NCBI GenBank assembly: GCA_022575985.1
Contig: JAKSXM010000107.1
Span: forward strand, 5,456,001 to 5,520,000
Direction of reading: 5' to 3'
DNA length: 64,000 nt
From: Anagrus nilaparvatae
Lineage: Eukaryota; Arthropoda; Insecta; Hymenoptera; Mymaridae
In this document: positions 19,927 to 33,119 of the stretch, piece after piece
Layout of the letters: each line of letters begins with the position of its first letter
How positions within the stretch are numbered: the stretch's first letter is position 1
Notes under the pieces: generated by a model
Database searches by the model: none
The model's input: the letters and a program-made list of their open reading frames with translations, nothing else
Told to the model about the DNA's origin: nothing
Made by a program: the position numbers and the translations under genes

Positions 19927-20397
19927 TGAAAGCTTTAGAAATATCATTTAAACACCAATATATTATTCATTATTTATTCCTTAATTTAAAAATAGTAATA
20001 ATTTTTTCATTTTTGTTATAGCCGGTGTAATTACGAAGATATAATTACGCCAGCTACACCAAAAATTACTGTCTAGTAGAAATAATTATCAATAATAAAT
20101 TCTTAAACGAGTTTTAGAAGTTTATTTTGGCAAATGCGACGGACTGTGGTTGCATTTAGTATAATAAGCATTTCTAACACGAGTTTCTGATGTTTTGTTC
20201 ACTGGTAGAGAAAATTTTCATTTTTTTTTAATGTAAAAAACCTAATGTTTTCCATGAGAGGAAACTGACAAATATCAAGAAAAAATCATTTTCAGTTCTT
20301 ATTACTTTGTTAGATAAAATAGACCATTATGAAAATTTTGGTAATGCTAATGAGAAACCATAGTGCTTATTATCGAACGTAATGATTTAATTTTAAT
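19927..20397. other. AT-rich spacer with a small hairpin
   Basis: No gene. A short hairpin near 20023-20062 (GGTGTAATTAC … AATTACGCC) is the only structure noticed. Confidence 0.4.
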
Positions 20398-20401
20398 TTA
20401 A

Positions 20402-20994
20402 GGTCTTAAGAGCGTTAGGATTTTGCCTATCGGCATCCTTGTCTTACTCATGTAAAAAAATACGGATTGCAACTTTAAATAAATAAAAAAATTTTTTCAA
20501 TAATACTTAATTATTACTATTCAAAGCTTAAAAATGAATTTTATTAACTTAATTTTGGCATTAAATAAATTATTTATTATTTAAACAATATTATTTAATT
20601 ATTTATAAAGAAAATAAATAAATAAAAAAATATAATAAATGACTCTACCTCAATAGCAGAATAAACGTTAATTTTTTATACATTTTTTTAAGTAAAACCA
20701 TAAAAAATGACGGTCGATTGTAAATTTTAAGGTCTCTTTTTATTTATTAGGACTTTATTTATCAACTCATAAAAAAAAATATCTAAGTTTTGTATTTTAA
20801 ATGCTTTTTTTTCATTTTTTAAAATTCCCCATAATAAGAGCCTGTGTTAATTTATTTTTATTTATTTATTTTCTCAAAAACTATTCGGTCAATTATAAAA
20901 AAAAAAAAATACGTGTAAAAGTAAATTATATTTACTTTACTTTCTACAAGTTTTAGCTTTATCTTTGCATTTTAATGCTATCGCTCTTAAGACC
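20402..20994. mobile_element. TTAA-flanked MITE, 593 bp
   Basis: Terminal inverted repeats GGTCTTAAGAGCG and CGCTCTTAAGACC are directly flanked by TTAA on both sides (20398-20401 and 20995-20998). A TTAA duplication is the signature of piggyBac-type integration, although these ends do not show the usual CCC start. The interior is non-coding and AT-rich. It sits between H1 and the first H3. Confidence 0.65.
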
Positions 20995-21046
20995 TTAACA
21001 CAGCTTAGCCATTGGAATGTTATTTAAACGTTGAGAAAATTATGTT

Positions 21047-21062
21047 GGCCCTGAAAAGGGCC
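21047..21062 (-). terminator. Histone 3' stem-loop (H3, copy 1)
   Basis: GGCCCTTTTCAGGGCC on the minus strand, 34 bases after the H3 stop. Confidence 0.95.
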
Positions 21063-21096
21063 GATTGGTTGTACTGCAGTTTTTTCATTTTATAAT

Positions 21097-22022
<926 letters not shown>

Positions 22023-22051
22023 TTTGACAAATCAGCGAAAATTAAACAATC

Positions 22052-22067
22052 GGCCCTTTTCAGGGCC
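22052..22067 (+). terminator. Histone 3' stem-loop (H4, copy 1)
   Basis: GGCCCTTTTCAGGGCC. The 110 bases that follow are shared with the region after H2A copy 1 (see 26403-26520). Confidence 0.95.
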
Positions 22068-22180
22068 AAAGATTTTTTAAACTTACGAACATTGTTTCTT
22101 CCTTTTTTAAATTTAAGTTCGATAAACAATTATTTTATTTTAAAAAAATTTATAAATTCGGTTTCTGCTTTGCAAAAATG
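22068..22180 (+). repeat. 3' flank shared with H2A copy 1
   Basis: From the stem-loop onward this flank matches 26403-26520: TTTTTTAAAC, TTCTTCCTTTTTTAAATTTA, AGTTCGATAAACAATTATTT and TTCTGCTTT appear in the same order and spacing. The genes upstream are unrelated. Confidence 0.85.
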
Positions 22181-23285
22181 GAATGATTTTCTGAATATAT
22201 AATATATATGACTCGTTTTCATTTTTTTTTGAAAAAATAGCTTTCAAAAAATAAAAGTAAAAAATTCCTTTTTTAAAGTCCAAACAAGGCTTTTTAGACT
22301 TTTTTCACCAATAGTTATTCAGTATTGCATAAGAATCACCATAACAAACCTTTTACATCAATTTATTACGTTTTTTGATAATTATAAGGTAAAAACCGCT
22401 TAAAACCATTAAAAACCAAAATCGTTACACACGGCCTTAATATATGAATTTTTCTAGGCTTTATGTGTTTTAGAGAACAATAACATATATTTTTGAATAA
22501 TCTTGCTAAAAAAAACGAGTTTTGGAGGTAAATTTTAAAAATATTTAATAATTTTAACAAAAATGAGGAAAGGCTTTTTTATAGAAAAATCAAAATAATT
22601 CGTAGACAAATGAACGAAAAAACTTTTCCGTTTGGAAAGTAAAGTATTTTTATGATTAAAACTTGCTAAGTTTTTTATATTTTAATTACAACGCTTCTTA
22701 ATCGGAGATCCATGGGGGTACGGTAAAGGCTTTTTTTTGTCCCTTCGTGATTTCTGAACTTAAACTGATTTTGTTTTCCTATTTAACGACCTCTTAAAGT
22801 GCTCTTGGTGTGAGAATTTATTTTTTATGTATTTAAGTTGTCATTTATGCGATTTAGAGGTTTTAAAAATGTTTTTATGAAGAGAAATCAAATTTAATAT
22901 AAATAAAATACGTTTTACGTACACACTTTGTAAAATCGTGTGACACACCTTCTCACCCTTGTAATAATTAGGAAAAGTAAGTTTAAATTTTTTCTGTATG
23001 GAAAAAGTTTAACCTTATGACATAGCAAGTAATCCCCAAATAAAAATTTTTGAAAATTAATTGATAGATGTGAGTGACAGACACTCAAAGTATAGGAATC
23101 TCCTTTGTGACAGGGAACGGTAAAGGCTTTTTTGCTATATTTTTATGTTTTATAGTAGTTAAAACATTAAATTATGTTGATTTTTATGGTGTACCATCAA
23201 AAACTTATCGAAATTAAAAATAATGCATCTGGTAGTTGGAAATGTGCTGTACGTGACTTTTGCAAAAAAAACGATAATGAGCCAT
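22181..23285. other. Spacer between H4 copy 1 and the H4 fragment
   Basis: No gene supported. Two GGTAAAGGC-TTTTTT stretches recur (near 22721-22735 and 23110-23130), suggesting a degenerate direct repeat of about 390 bp. Otherwise AT-rich. Confidence 0.4.
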
Positions 23286-23288
23286 ATA

Positions 23289-23370
23289 ATATGCTTTGAA
23301 ACGTCAAGGTCGTACTCTCTATGGTTTTGGAGGTTACTTTGATAAATCAACGAATATTGTGCAATTAAGA
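23289..23370 (+). pseudogene. Histone H4 3'-end fragment
   Basis: ATGCTTTGAAACGTCAAGGT and the following 25 bases match the last 14 codons of H4 copy 1 base for base. The stop TAA has become TAC. Similarity continues into the 3' UTR (TTTGATAAATCAACGAA against TTTGACAAATCAGCGAA) and fades before the stem-loop, which is missing. It is a small displaced duplicate and not a gene. Confidence 0.9.
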
Positions 23371-23483
23371 TTATAACTAACTTTTGTAATCAAACAAAAT
23401 TAACACATCAGTATCTCCACAGACTGGGGCAAAGCAAGATCTTTCTTTGCAATAAAATTTTCGTTTTCATGAAAGTGAATAGG

Positions 23484-24662
23484 TTCAAGGATGGGGTGGT
23501 GGACAGCGATGCGGTCTTGAACACCCAGCTTTATTTCACTAAATAACTATAAGATAGAAATAAGTGAAATGATATATTATTTTTTAAAAAATATTCTTTA
23601 AACGGTTACTTTCTTCTCTATCTAGTTTGTTTGAAAATTATTAATTATTTATAATAATAAAACCTTAAATCAAAATAGACTACTTGATAAAATGGTATCG
23701 TTTTTTAACAAAAATGCTAAGGATACGAGATACGTAAAATCAATATTTTATTTATATTTTTTTAACAATAACAACTTTTTTGCATTTATTTGATTAAGTA
23801 ATCATCAAAAATTTAATTTATAACAAAAGAAATGTATTTTCTTCCCTTTTTATGCGTTTAATTAAGATGTCTAAGAACCCATCTTAAATATACTTAAAAA
23901 TAAGGTTTTGGACATGTATTTTATTTGAATGTCCACAACAGCGTACACGGATTTTAGTTTTGGACATTTGATTATTTTTTTAAAGATAATAAAGGTAAAA
24001 TTTCTATTCTTAACAGTGTCTATTTGTTAAATATTGTTAAATCCAAAAGTAAAAATTAAAAAGTATAAATTTTAAATTTATTGCCGCTGTATATGCCAAT
24101 TCTGCAGTGATGCCGGTTAAAGAGAAGAACTCTCACTACCCCGACTATGTTTCTTTATCTCTTGTTCTCTTTTTTTGTATTTACAATTAATTAGAATAAA
24201 TAAAAAATTTTAATTAAAATATTTACAAATCGTTTATAACATGAACTTTTACAATTGGTTAAAAATTGGTAAATTTCAAAATTTTTATTTAAATAGTTAT
24301 ATTCTTATCTAAAAATTAATTAAAAATTAATTAAATGCCATTATATACCCAATTTTTATCATTTTTCTGATTATTACTTTAAAAAAATGTATTAGGTATG
24401 TAGTTAGTTTTAGGAATGATGTCCAAAACCCCATAAATTTCATGTCCAAAACCCTGGTATTCTAGGTTTTCTCTACTAGAGCTCAATTTAAAATTAAAAT
24501 ATTGATCGTATCTGGCAAATAACCGTTTATTTCTCAAGAATTATGTTCATTATTGCTATTTAAAGAGTTATTACGTTAAAAAATACTATATTTTTTATTT
24601 TTATTCGTTAGTAAAGTCACGAATTTTCTTAAAGTGTTCAAAACCCCATCCTTGACCCTATA
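23484..24662. mobile_element. Candidate inverted-repeat element, 1.2 kb
   Basis: The ends TAGGTTCAAGGATGGGGT and ACCCCATCCTTGACCCTA form an imperfect inverted repeat. Inside, GGTTTTGGACATG (23911) and CATGTCCAAAACC (24442) form a second one. No coding frame. A target duplication is not obvious, so the limits are tentative. Confidence 0.45.
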
Positions 24663-24784
24663 AACCGTTAGATAATGATTTCACCAATTAATGACAACTA
24701 TTTTATTTTATTTACTAGTATTTAAATAAAAACCATAATAATTTATTAAAAATTATTTAAAGCATAAACATAAAACAAGTTAAA

Positions 24785-25205
24785 CGTAACTTCAAAATTG
24801 TCATAGCTCTTTTATCTTTGAAGAAAATAAATTAATAAACTGGTTTTAATTTTGAATATCTATTTTTATATGGGACGTAACAAATTTTTATATAGGACGT
24901 TTACTGCTCCACAAGCAATTATATTGAGATCTGTTTTTTACATATGCTGAGTTACTTTTTTATAATGAATTGACGAATATTTAATTCACAAATGTATTAG
25001 ACGAACGTTCGTGAATTCAAGTTTTTGGATACTAAATAGAACTAATTTTTCATAAAAATGTTAATATGCAGTCTTTTGAACTGTACGGCAGTACACGTCC
25101 CATCTTAAAATTTATTTCAACAGATATTGAAAATTAAAACCAAACTCTAGTTTATTAATTTATTATTTCAGAGCTACGAAAATTTTGTAACCATAAAGTT
25201 TTAAA
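24785..25205. repeat. Foldback repeat upstream of H2B copy 1
   Basis: 24795-24865 and 25125-25200 are inverted copies (AATTAATAAACTGGTTTTAA against TTAAAACCAAACTCTAGTTT, and GTCATAGCTC against GAGCTACGAA). Inside are two GGGACGT-like blocks, also inverted. Non-coding. Confidence 0.6.
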
Positions 25206-25359
25206 ACTGAAATTGAACGTTTAAGCAATAATAATTCAAAAAGTTAACAGTAAAGTTTAGCTACATTTATTTAATAATTTTGTTGAAAATTAAGTTACAT
25301 GCATCAAGTATTATAAAATGGAGATACAGAACGTATATTCTTTGTTTTAAAAAATTGAT

Positions 25360-25375
25360 GGCCCTGAAAAGGGCC
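25360..25375 (-). terminator. Histone 3' stem-loop (H2B, copy 1)
   Basis: GGCCCTTTTCAGGGCC on the minus strand, 24 bases after the H2B stop. Confidence 0.95.
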
Positions 25376-25399
25376 GATTGAATAATATTTATCTTTTGT

Positions 25400-25774
25400 T
25401 TATTTGGAGCTTGTGTACTTAGTGACTGCTTTGGTGCCTTCACTGACAGCGTGCTTAGCAAGTTCTCCGGGCAACAAGAGACGGACAGCAGTTTGGATTT
25501 CCCGGGACGTGATGGTTGACCTTTTGTTGTAATGAGCCAAACGGGAAGCTTCAGCTGCAATGCGTTCAAAAATGTCATTTACGAAAGAATTCATAATAGA
25601 CATAGCCTTGCTGGAAACTCCAGTATCGGGATGTACTTGTTTAAGTACTTTGTAAATGTAAATAGCGTAAGATTCCTTCCTCTTGCGTTTCTTCTTCTTG
25701 TCACCACCTTTGCTAATATTTTTCTGAGCCTTGCCGGCTTTCTTTACAGCCTTTCCACTTGCTTTAGGTGCCAT
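25400..25774 (-). CDS. H2B: Core histone H2B, copy 1
   Basis: 124 residues starting [14 protein letters not shown], with a Lys-rich tail ([19 protein letters not shown]), the H2B histone fold (about 34-120) and the C-terminal AVTKYTSSK. The lysine at 119 corresponds to the ubiquitylation site of other H2Bs. The frame extends four codons upstream but the only ATG is at 25772-25774. It is divergent from H2A over 215 bp. The protein is identical to copy 2, and the N-terminal half is nearly identical in DNA. Confidence 0.98.
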   Translation of the reverse strand: MAPKASGKAVKKAGKAQKNISKGGDKKKKRKRKESYAIYIYKVLKQVHPDTGVSSKAMSIMNSFVNDIFERIAAEASRLAHYNKRSTITSREIQTAVRLLLPGELAKHAVSEGTKAVTKYTSSK

Positions 25775-25989
25775 CTTAACGTTCAAAAGGTGAAATTGAG
25801 TATAATTATTTTTTTTTTAAAATACTCAATTTTGTAACTTTCTGCGTTTCTCTCCCCACTAATCAAAAATTAATACGTTCTCTTATTGGTGCGCTGTAAT
25901 CTATCTGAATTAACAATATCGAGTTTTTTTTCTCGAAAATTATTTTTACTTCTTTCTTTTTTGAAGCAATTACAATATAATATTACACA
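25775..25989. promoter_or_regulatory. Divergent H2B/H2A promoter, copy 1
   Basis: 215 bp shared by H2B and H2A. It contains an ATTGGTGCGC block (25885-25894, inverted CCAAT) and AT-rich stretches that may act as TATA elements, though none is a clean consensus. Highly similar to 28233-28448. Confidence 0.75.
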
Positions 25990-26364
25990 ATGTCAGGACG
26001 CGGTAAAGGAGGAAAAAGCAAGGCTAAGTCAAAGACTCGTTCTAGCAGAGCTGGTCTTCAATTCCCAGTTGGTAGAATCCATCGTTTATTGAGAAAAGGT
26101 AACTACGCTGAACGTGTAGGTGCTGGAGCTCCAGTATATTTGGCAGCGGTCATGGAATATTTAGCCGCTGAAGTTCTTGAATTGGCAGGAAACGCAGCCC
26201 GTGACAACAAAAAAACTAGGATCATTCCTCGTCATCTTCAGTTAGCCATTCGTAACGATGAGGAATTGAACAAACTTCTTTCTGGAGTCACTATTGCTCA
26301 AGGTGGTGTACTTCCTAATATTCAAGCAGTTCTTCTTCCTAAAAAGACTGAAAAAAAAGCATAA
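25990..26364 (+). CDS. H2A: Core histone H2A, copy 1
   Basis: 124 residues, starting [20 protein letters not shown] and carrying the H2A fold with [20 protein letters not shown] and the C-terminal [10 protein letters not shown]. There is no SQ(E/D)Φ tail, so this is canonical H2A and not H2A.X. It dimerises with H2B. The first ATG after the promoter is at 25990; the TAA is followed by a stem-loop 22 bases on. Same protein as copy 2. Confidence 0.98.
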   Translation: MSGRGKGGKSKAKSKTRSSRAGLQFPVGRIHRLLRKGNYAERVGAGAPVYLAAVMEYLAAEVLELAGNAARDNKKTRIIPRHLQLAIRNDEELNKLLSGVTIAQGGVLPNIQAVLLPKKTEKKA

Positions 26365-26386
26365 AGTATTTTTCACATAATCAATC

Positions 26387-26402
26387 GGCCCTTTTCAGGG
26401 CC
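26387..26402 (+). terminator. Histone 3' stem-loop (H2A, copy 1)
   Basis: GGCCCTTTTCAGGGCC. Confidence 0.95.
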
Positions 26403-26520
26403 AACAATTTTTTAAACGTACGCACATTGTTTGTTTCTTCCTTTTTTAAATTTAAGTTCGATAAACAATTATTTTATTTTAATAAATATTATAAATTGGG
26501 TATTCTGCTTTACAAAAATA
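26403..26520 (+). repeat. 3' flank shared with H4 copy 1
   Basis: Near-copy of 22068-22180, with a 4-base insertion (GTTT) and scattered substitutions. It starts at the stem-loop, which is the only sequence the two genes should share. Confidence 0.85.
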
Positions 26521-27810
26521 TAATAGCAAACGTTCTTTGTTAAAATGCCACCCTCTTGGCCCCTGCACATCTAAATTTTGAAAACAAAATGATGGGCAAG
26601 GGATCAAATTATTCGATAAAGTACCTATCAATTTTTTAGTGCCTTACTTGGCTTATAATCAAACTTTGGTGACCAAAAGAATGTTGCCAAACAAATAAAT
26701 ATTTAAATCAATTCTCTGATTTAATTTTTTTATTTGTTTACTAATGTTTCTCACCAAAATATACGCTTATTTTTTAATTTTCCGAATTTCAGACATTCAA
26801 TCCTTGTAGAAAAATTAGCTAAAAAAAATTATCAATTTCCTAACTTTAAAATTTTTTTGCTTAAAGACATTAAACGTAAGAATTTATTTCATAGTACCAT
26901 AAGTGCTTTGAATTTACCTAATATAATATAGTAAACGTCAGAATACAAAAAAAAAGAAATATTTTTGCATTTTTAAAATTTTAAATTTGACGATTTTTTG
27001 AAGTAAGAAAATTTTTTTTCTTCAAATCCTGGAAAATTTTATACGTGTTTTTAGGCAGAATATCAGTACTTTTCGTGCAATTATAATTTTTTTTTTCTAG
27101 AATAACCTTTGAACATATATTTTTTTATAACTTATTAAATTGTTAATTTTATACAAAAATTTTATTGCACAAAAAGTGCCTACATCAGGCATAAAAAAAT
27201 GTTAGGTACTCGTATCAGTACATGAACGGTTAATGATTATCGTTTATTGAAATTCAAAAATTTTTAAATAATCTTATTTTTATTATTTTGTACATAAATG
27301 GAAATCCTTATTAATACGTTAACACAAAAATTTTGCCCCAATTAGAATTTTATTTTGTGAAATTAAGTGATATTCACGTAACATTTTTTGCACCAGTACA
27401 TGAACGACCGAATTTTAAACGGGAAAACCGTTCATAAAAGAATGAATGCTCCAGAACCTGAACAACCTATGAAATTTTCAACTTTTTGACCAAAGAACGT
27501 CTCATACATTTTATAAGAGTGAAAGGACGAGATACGGAATATTGATTTTTAATCAATACACGCGAAATTTAAATCAATTTTGGTTTTAGTGATTTAAATG
27601 ACGTAAAAAGCATATATAGACGCATAAAAATATTTGAAATCTCAACTGGTTATTTACCGATGGGAGTACATAATCGCTTATATTGAACTATCGCAAGCAA
27701 GAAAATTAAAGGAAAATTAAGTAATCAAATAAAAATGTTGGGTTTTAGGTAATATTTTCGAAGTATTATAAAAAAAATTTAGTTTGATAGTTTTTTTTCG
27801 TTTTAAAAAT
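26521..27810. other. Spacer between the two H2B/H2A pairs
   Basis: No gene supported. Two stretches with AGTACATGAACG (about 27217-27232 and 27393-27408) and other AGTGCC/GCACAAAAAGT pieces suggest a degenerate element of a few hundred bases, ends not defined. Confidence 0.4.
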
Positions 27811-27815
27811 TTGAT

Positions 27816-27831
27816 GGCCCTGAAAAGGGCC
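27816..27831 (-). terminator. Histone 3' stem-loop (H2B, copy 2)
   Basis: GGCCCTTTTCAGGGCC on the minus strand. Confidence 0.95.
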
Positions 27832-27857
27832 GATTGCATAAAAAGTTAGATATCAGT

Positions 27858-28232
27858 TTATTTGGAACTGGTATATTTAGTGACAGCCTTGGTACCTTCG
27901 CTGACAGCATGCTTAGCGAGTTCTCCGGGCAAAAGAAGTCGAACAGCGGTTTGAATTTCCCGAGAAGTGATGGTTGATCTCTTGTTATAATGAGCTAATC
28001 GGGAAGCTTCAGCAGCAATACGTTCGAAAATGTCATTGACGAAAGAATTCATTATTGACATAGCTTTGCTGGAAACTCCGGTATCGGGATGTACTTGCTT
28101 GAGTACTTTGTAAATGTAAATAGCGTAAGATTCCTTCCTCTTGCGTTTCTTCTTCTTGTCACCACCTTTGCTAATATTTTTCTGAGCCTTGCCGGCTTTC
28201 TTTACAGCCTTTCCACTTGCTTTAGGTGCCAT
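27858..28232 (-). CDS. H2B: Core histone H2B, copy 2
   Basis: Same 124-residue protein as copy 1. DNA differences are confined to silent positions and cluster in the last half of the gene (for example the codons around 27880-28080), while the first half and the promoter are nearly identical to copy 1. Start at the ATG at 28230-28232. Confidence 0.98.
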   Translation of the reverse strand: MAPKASGKAVKKAGKAQKNISKGGDKKKKRKRKESYAIYIYKVLKQVHPDTGVSSKAMSIMNSFVNDIFERIAAEASRLAHYNKRSTITSREIQTAVRLLLPGELAKHAVSEGTKAVTKYTSSK

Positions 28233-28448
28233 CTTAACGTTCAAAAGGTGAAATCGAGTATAATTATTTTTTTTTAAAAATACTCAGTTTTGTAACTTTC
28301 TGCGTTTCTCTCCCCACCAATCAAAAATAAGTACGTTTTCTTATTGGTGCGCTGTAATCTATCTGAATTAACAAGGTCGAGTTTTTTTCTTAAAAATCGT
28401 TTTTACTTCCTTCTGTTTCGAAACAACTTAATAAAAAAATATTACACA
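28233..28448. promoter_or_regulatory. Divergent H2B/H2A promoter, copy 2
   Basis: 216 bp, a near-copy of 25775-25989, with the ATTGGTGCGC block at 28343-28352. The segment just before H2A (28380-28440) is the least conserved part. Confidence 0.75.
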
Positions 28449-28823
28449 ATGTCAGGACGTGGCAAAGGAGGCAAGAGCAAGGCTAAGTCAAAGACTCGTT
28501 CTAGCAGAGCTGGTCTTCAATTCCCAGTTGGTAGAATCCATCGTTTATTGAGAAAAGGTAACTACGCTGAACGTGTAGGTGCCGGAGCTCCAGTTTATTT
28601 GGCAGCAGTAATGGAATATTTAGCCGCTGAAGTTCTTGAATTGGCAGGAAATGCTGCCCGTGACAACAAGAAGACCAGAATTATTCCTCGTCACCTTCAA
28701 TTGGCCATCCGTAATGACGAAGAATTAAACAAACTTCTCTCCGGAGTTACTATTGCACAAGGTGGTGTTCTTCCTAACATTCAAGCAGTTCTCCTTCCTA
28801 AGAAGACAGAGAAAAAAGCATAA
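28449..28823 (+). CDS. H2A: Core histone H2A, copy 2
   Basis: Encodes the same 124 residues as copy 1. The ATG at 28449 is chosen because the 35 codons open upstream read from promoter sequence and do not resemble H2A. Codons 10-50 are nearly identical in DNA to copy 1; later codons carry many silent changes. Confidence 0.98.
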   Translation: MSGRGKGGKSKAKSKTRSSRAGLQFPVGRIHRLLRKGNYAERVGAGAPVYLAAVMEYLAAEVLELAGNAARDNKKTRIIPRHLQLAIRNDEELNKLLSGVTIAQGGVLPNIQAVLLPKKTEKKA

Positions 28824-28850
28824 AATATCATTATTGCTTCATTATCAATC

Positions 28851-28866
28851 GGCCCTTTTCAGGGCC
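28851..28866 (+). terminator. Histone 3' stem-loop (H2A, copy 2)
   Basis: GGCCCTTTTCAGGGCC. Confidence 0.95.
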
Positions 28867-28869
28867 ATC

Positions 28870-29620
28870 ACATTATTATAACGAATACATACTATTTTTT
28901 TTTCAAACATTGTTTTATTGATAAACAAATATATTCTCAAAACGCATTTTACAATGTTCAACACCAAACAATGCAATACTCTGATGCATAAACTTATTCC
29001 TGAGTTTGGTTAACTTTTAACCAAGTACACCAGAACCTTAAAATTTTGAACATTACCTCATTTGTTGTTTTTTTTTAATTTTTCTATGTAAAAACAAAAT
29101 TTCCTCAGCACCCCCTTAAAATTTGGTATTTTAAAGGAATTATAGTTTATTTTTTTTTAAATTAATTTTCTCATATTTTATTCTTTTTTTTACAAACGTA
29201 AATTTTTATCTTCAAGCACATCTAAATATCTAATTGTACAAAATTATCATATTTAATAATACATTTTCGATACGTTAATTTGTAATAAGGTAATTACAGT
29301 ATACATTAAATGATAAAATATAAATAATGTACATATAACTATAGTAATTATAGCGTAATCACTGCGAATCATATACTAATAAATATTGGACAGTTCGTGT
29401 GACAAAAGGAAATTGGCATCCAGACTATGTATACTAATAAGCATTCAAAATTGTTAGCAAGTTTTTAAAAAATACGTTTTTATAACATAGTATGAAAGCG
29501 ATTACGTTATTTCATATCCTTTAGGCATTAAGTAAATTGCATTTAACTCATGAGTTAACAATCAAAAAAATAATATTTGTTTTAATACGAATAAATTAAT
29601 TATTAACGTTGTAAATAAAT
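28870..29620. other. Spacer between H2A copy 2 and H3 copy 2
   Basis: No gene or recognisable element. AT-rich with long T runs. Confidence 0.5.
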
Positions 29621-29623
29621 GTT

Positions 29624-29639
29624 GGCCCTGAAAAGGGCC
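29624..29639 (-). terminator. Histone 3' stem-loop (H3, copy 2)
   Basis: GGCCCTTTTCAGGGCC on the minus strand. Confidence 0.95.
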
Positions 29640-29664
29640 GATTGAAATTAATAGTGGATATAAT

Positions 29665-30590
<926 letters not shown>

Positions 30591-30616
30591 TTTTAAAAAT
30601 GAAAGATAAATCAATC

Positions 30617-30632
30617 GGCCCTTTTCAGGGCC
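30617..30632 (+). terminator. Histone 3' stem-loop (H4, copy 2)
   Basis: GGCCCTTTTCAGGGCC. Confidence 0.95.
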
Positions 30633-30879
30633 ATCAGATATTTTTTACGTACTACAAATTCATATTACCTGTTTAATAATTATACTTCTTTACCAATAGC
30701 ATATATTTACGGCTCGTAACCAGAAAAGTAAAAAAAAACTTAGAAAATCGACTGTAGATTTACTTCCGAAACTGGCAAATTGAGATTTACAACATTCTTT
30801 ATTTTTATCAACAAGTGCAGTTTAAAATTTCTCTGCTTCAATGGCAAGCACGTATTTTTTGGCTCCTGGAAGGAGCACG

Positions 30880-31110
30880 AGCTTTCTGGTCGCTGACCTA
30901 AAAATTTCCATTTGTGAAATACTTCTTTTCTGGTCTGCGGCTAGAAAGCACGTATATTTCCAAGCAAAGGCGCGTTTTCTCGCCGCGACAAAGAAAAATT
31001 TTATACGACCCTTGTCATTAAATAAAGAACGCCCCAAATCGCAGTTAATCATCCTCGGAACGTAAGTTACGTGCGATTTGGTCCATTCTTTTGGACTCGA
31101 GCCGTAAATA
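30880..31110. repeat. Dispersed repeat with CCAAATCGC/GCGATTTGG core, copy A
   Basis: Contains in order TTTCTGGTC, AGAAAGCACGTAT, TTTTCTCGCCGCGAC, TATACGACCC, then a small palindrome (CCAAATCGCAGTTAATCATCCTCGG … GTTACGTGCGATTTGG, interrupted). The same series occurs inverted at 37607-37806. Confidence 0.75.
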
Positions 31111-33119
31111 TACTGTTTATTCAAGAGATATAGTACAATATAATTATCAATGTTATCCTTTTTTCAGTGTTTTTTTTTTTAAGGAAATTTTAGAGAACTG
31201 CACATATCACAAAAAGGGGCGGGGAATACTAATTTTGCTTATTTATTTACAAAATATTATCTTTTTAAACTTTGAAAAAGTACCTCAAAAATTACTTTTT
31301 ATTAAATTTATTGAACATGTAAATGGGTCAAAATTTGTAAAGTACATACAGTTTGGATTTTTAAGTCTCAGAATGTATTCCAAAGTATGTTTGGTCGAAA
31401 GCATATTATATAAAAAAACAATTTTCTCCAATTTTTAGCTTTTTAGAGCCAATTCTCTATTTTTTGTTTTTTTTTCAATTTTTTGAAATTTTTAATTTTT
31501 GAGAAATTTGTGTTCGTTAATTCTTCTCGCAAACGCGTACTTGAGAGTAAAATTTTTTTTTCTTATAGTGCCTCATAGGAAATTCCCGTAGAATTCTATT
31601 CTGAAGTCCAAAATTTTTTTTTGAACTGCGCATGCGCAAGAAAATTAACTCTCTTGCTTGGCTTTTATAACTCAGCTGCAGACAGCTCAATTTTCATTTT
31701 GTTGGTCTCAAATTTTATGTTTTTTCATATACTTTCAGCATACGAAATCATTTTTTTGGGTAAATTTATTTTAAAAGCACTAAAATTGAAAAATAGTGAT
31801 TTTTAAAAAATCATTTTTCACAAATTTTAAATTTCCCGCAAAGTCACGTGATCAAATGAAAATCTGACTGAAAATTTGGATTTAGCGCAAAATTTTACAT
31901 AAGGATACCAATTTCCGTCTTTTTTCATTAAATAGTTTCTAAGATATCTCTTTTTAAACATAAAGATTAAAATTGACTTTTTTTTACAAAACCCTAAAAA
32001 TGGGACCGAAATTATCATATCTGCTATAAACAAATAATTACAATAAAAAGACGAGTAAAAATTTTATGGACACTTAGGGCTTGTAAAAAAATTTTGAGGC
32101 CTATAGAACTTGTTTCTTTTAAAAATTAGAATTTTTGTAGCAATTTCAAAATTGGTCATTTTGGGGTAAGAATAAGCATTTGGTTTATTGACATGAGAGA
32201 ATTAACAACAAATAATTGTGGTGTAAGGTAAATGAATGGTAACACTTATAACAAAAAAATGAGACCAATTGGAAGTATTTTGGTAAGCTGGCGAAGTTGC
32301 AGCTTTGTATTAAAGATCACGAAAAAATTTCTATAGCATTATGGAAACATCCAAATTTATAATAATTTGCATCTTTTGTAGGAAAAATATCAACTTAAAA
32401 TTCATTTTTTTTTAGAATATAAAATATTTTGTATAAAAAATCAAAAAAATTTTTATTTTAGGACTGCACAAACTAGGTTTTAGAGTACTGCACAAATTTT
32501 TTCAGAACTGTGTAGAATAGCACGTTAAAAAAATCACTGCCTTTTTTACGTTATATTTGTCATACCTATCATAAACAAATTTATTTTTGTGATTTATTCT
32601 CAAAAGGCGATTTTCATTGTTCGTTCTTTTACTCCATATTGAAAAATAGATTTATAATGATCAGCTATTCCAATTTGTATTCAAAAGACTTTTTTTAATT
32701 AAACTTCATCTCGAAAATCGATTCTAATTTTCAAAAAGCTAATTTGGAGAAATTCAAAATTTACCTGCTGATAATTTAACTTCACCCCCAATATAAGTCA
32801 TTTTTAATTATCAGATTATTGCTCTCAAAAATCCAATATTATTTTGAAAGGCTGCTTTTACCTGCAGAATTAAACTTTTAATATTCACCAAGAATTTTTT
32901 TTTTTAATTTCTGTTTTAAAAAAACTTGTTTTCAAAATTATCTTTTAGCTTAACATTTTGAAATTAACCTAAAAACAATGTTGCTATTTTTTCAAAAAAT
33001 TTTCATTTCGGAGGGGCCCTGTATTATACCCTATGCCTAAGCCCAAATTAGTCCCTGAGGATGGATTAATTCTTCTAAGTCTCTAAATCCAGATTCTTAT
33101 GCAAGTTTATAAGATTTCT
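31111..33119. other. AT-rich intergenic region
   Basis: About 2 kb without a supported gene. Dominated by A/T runs; no paired element ends recognised. Confidence 0.45.
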
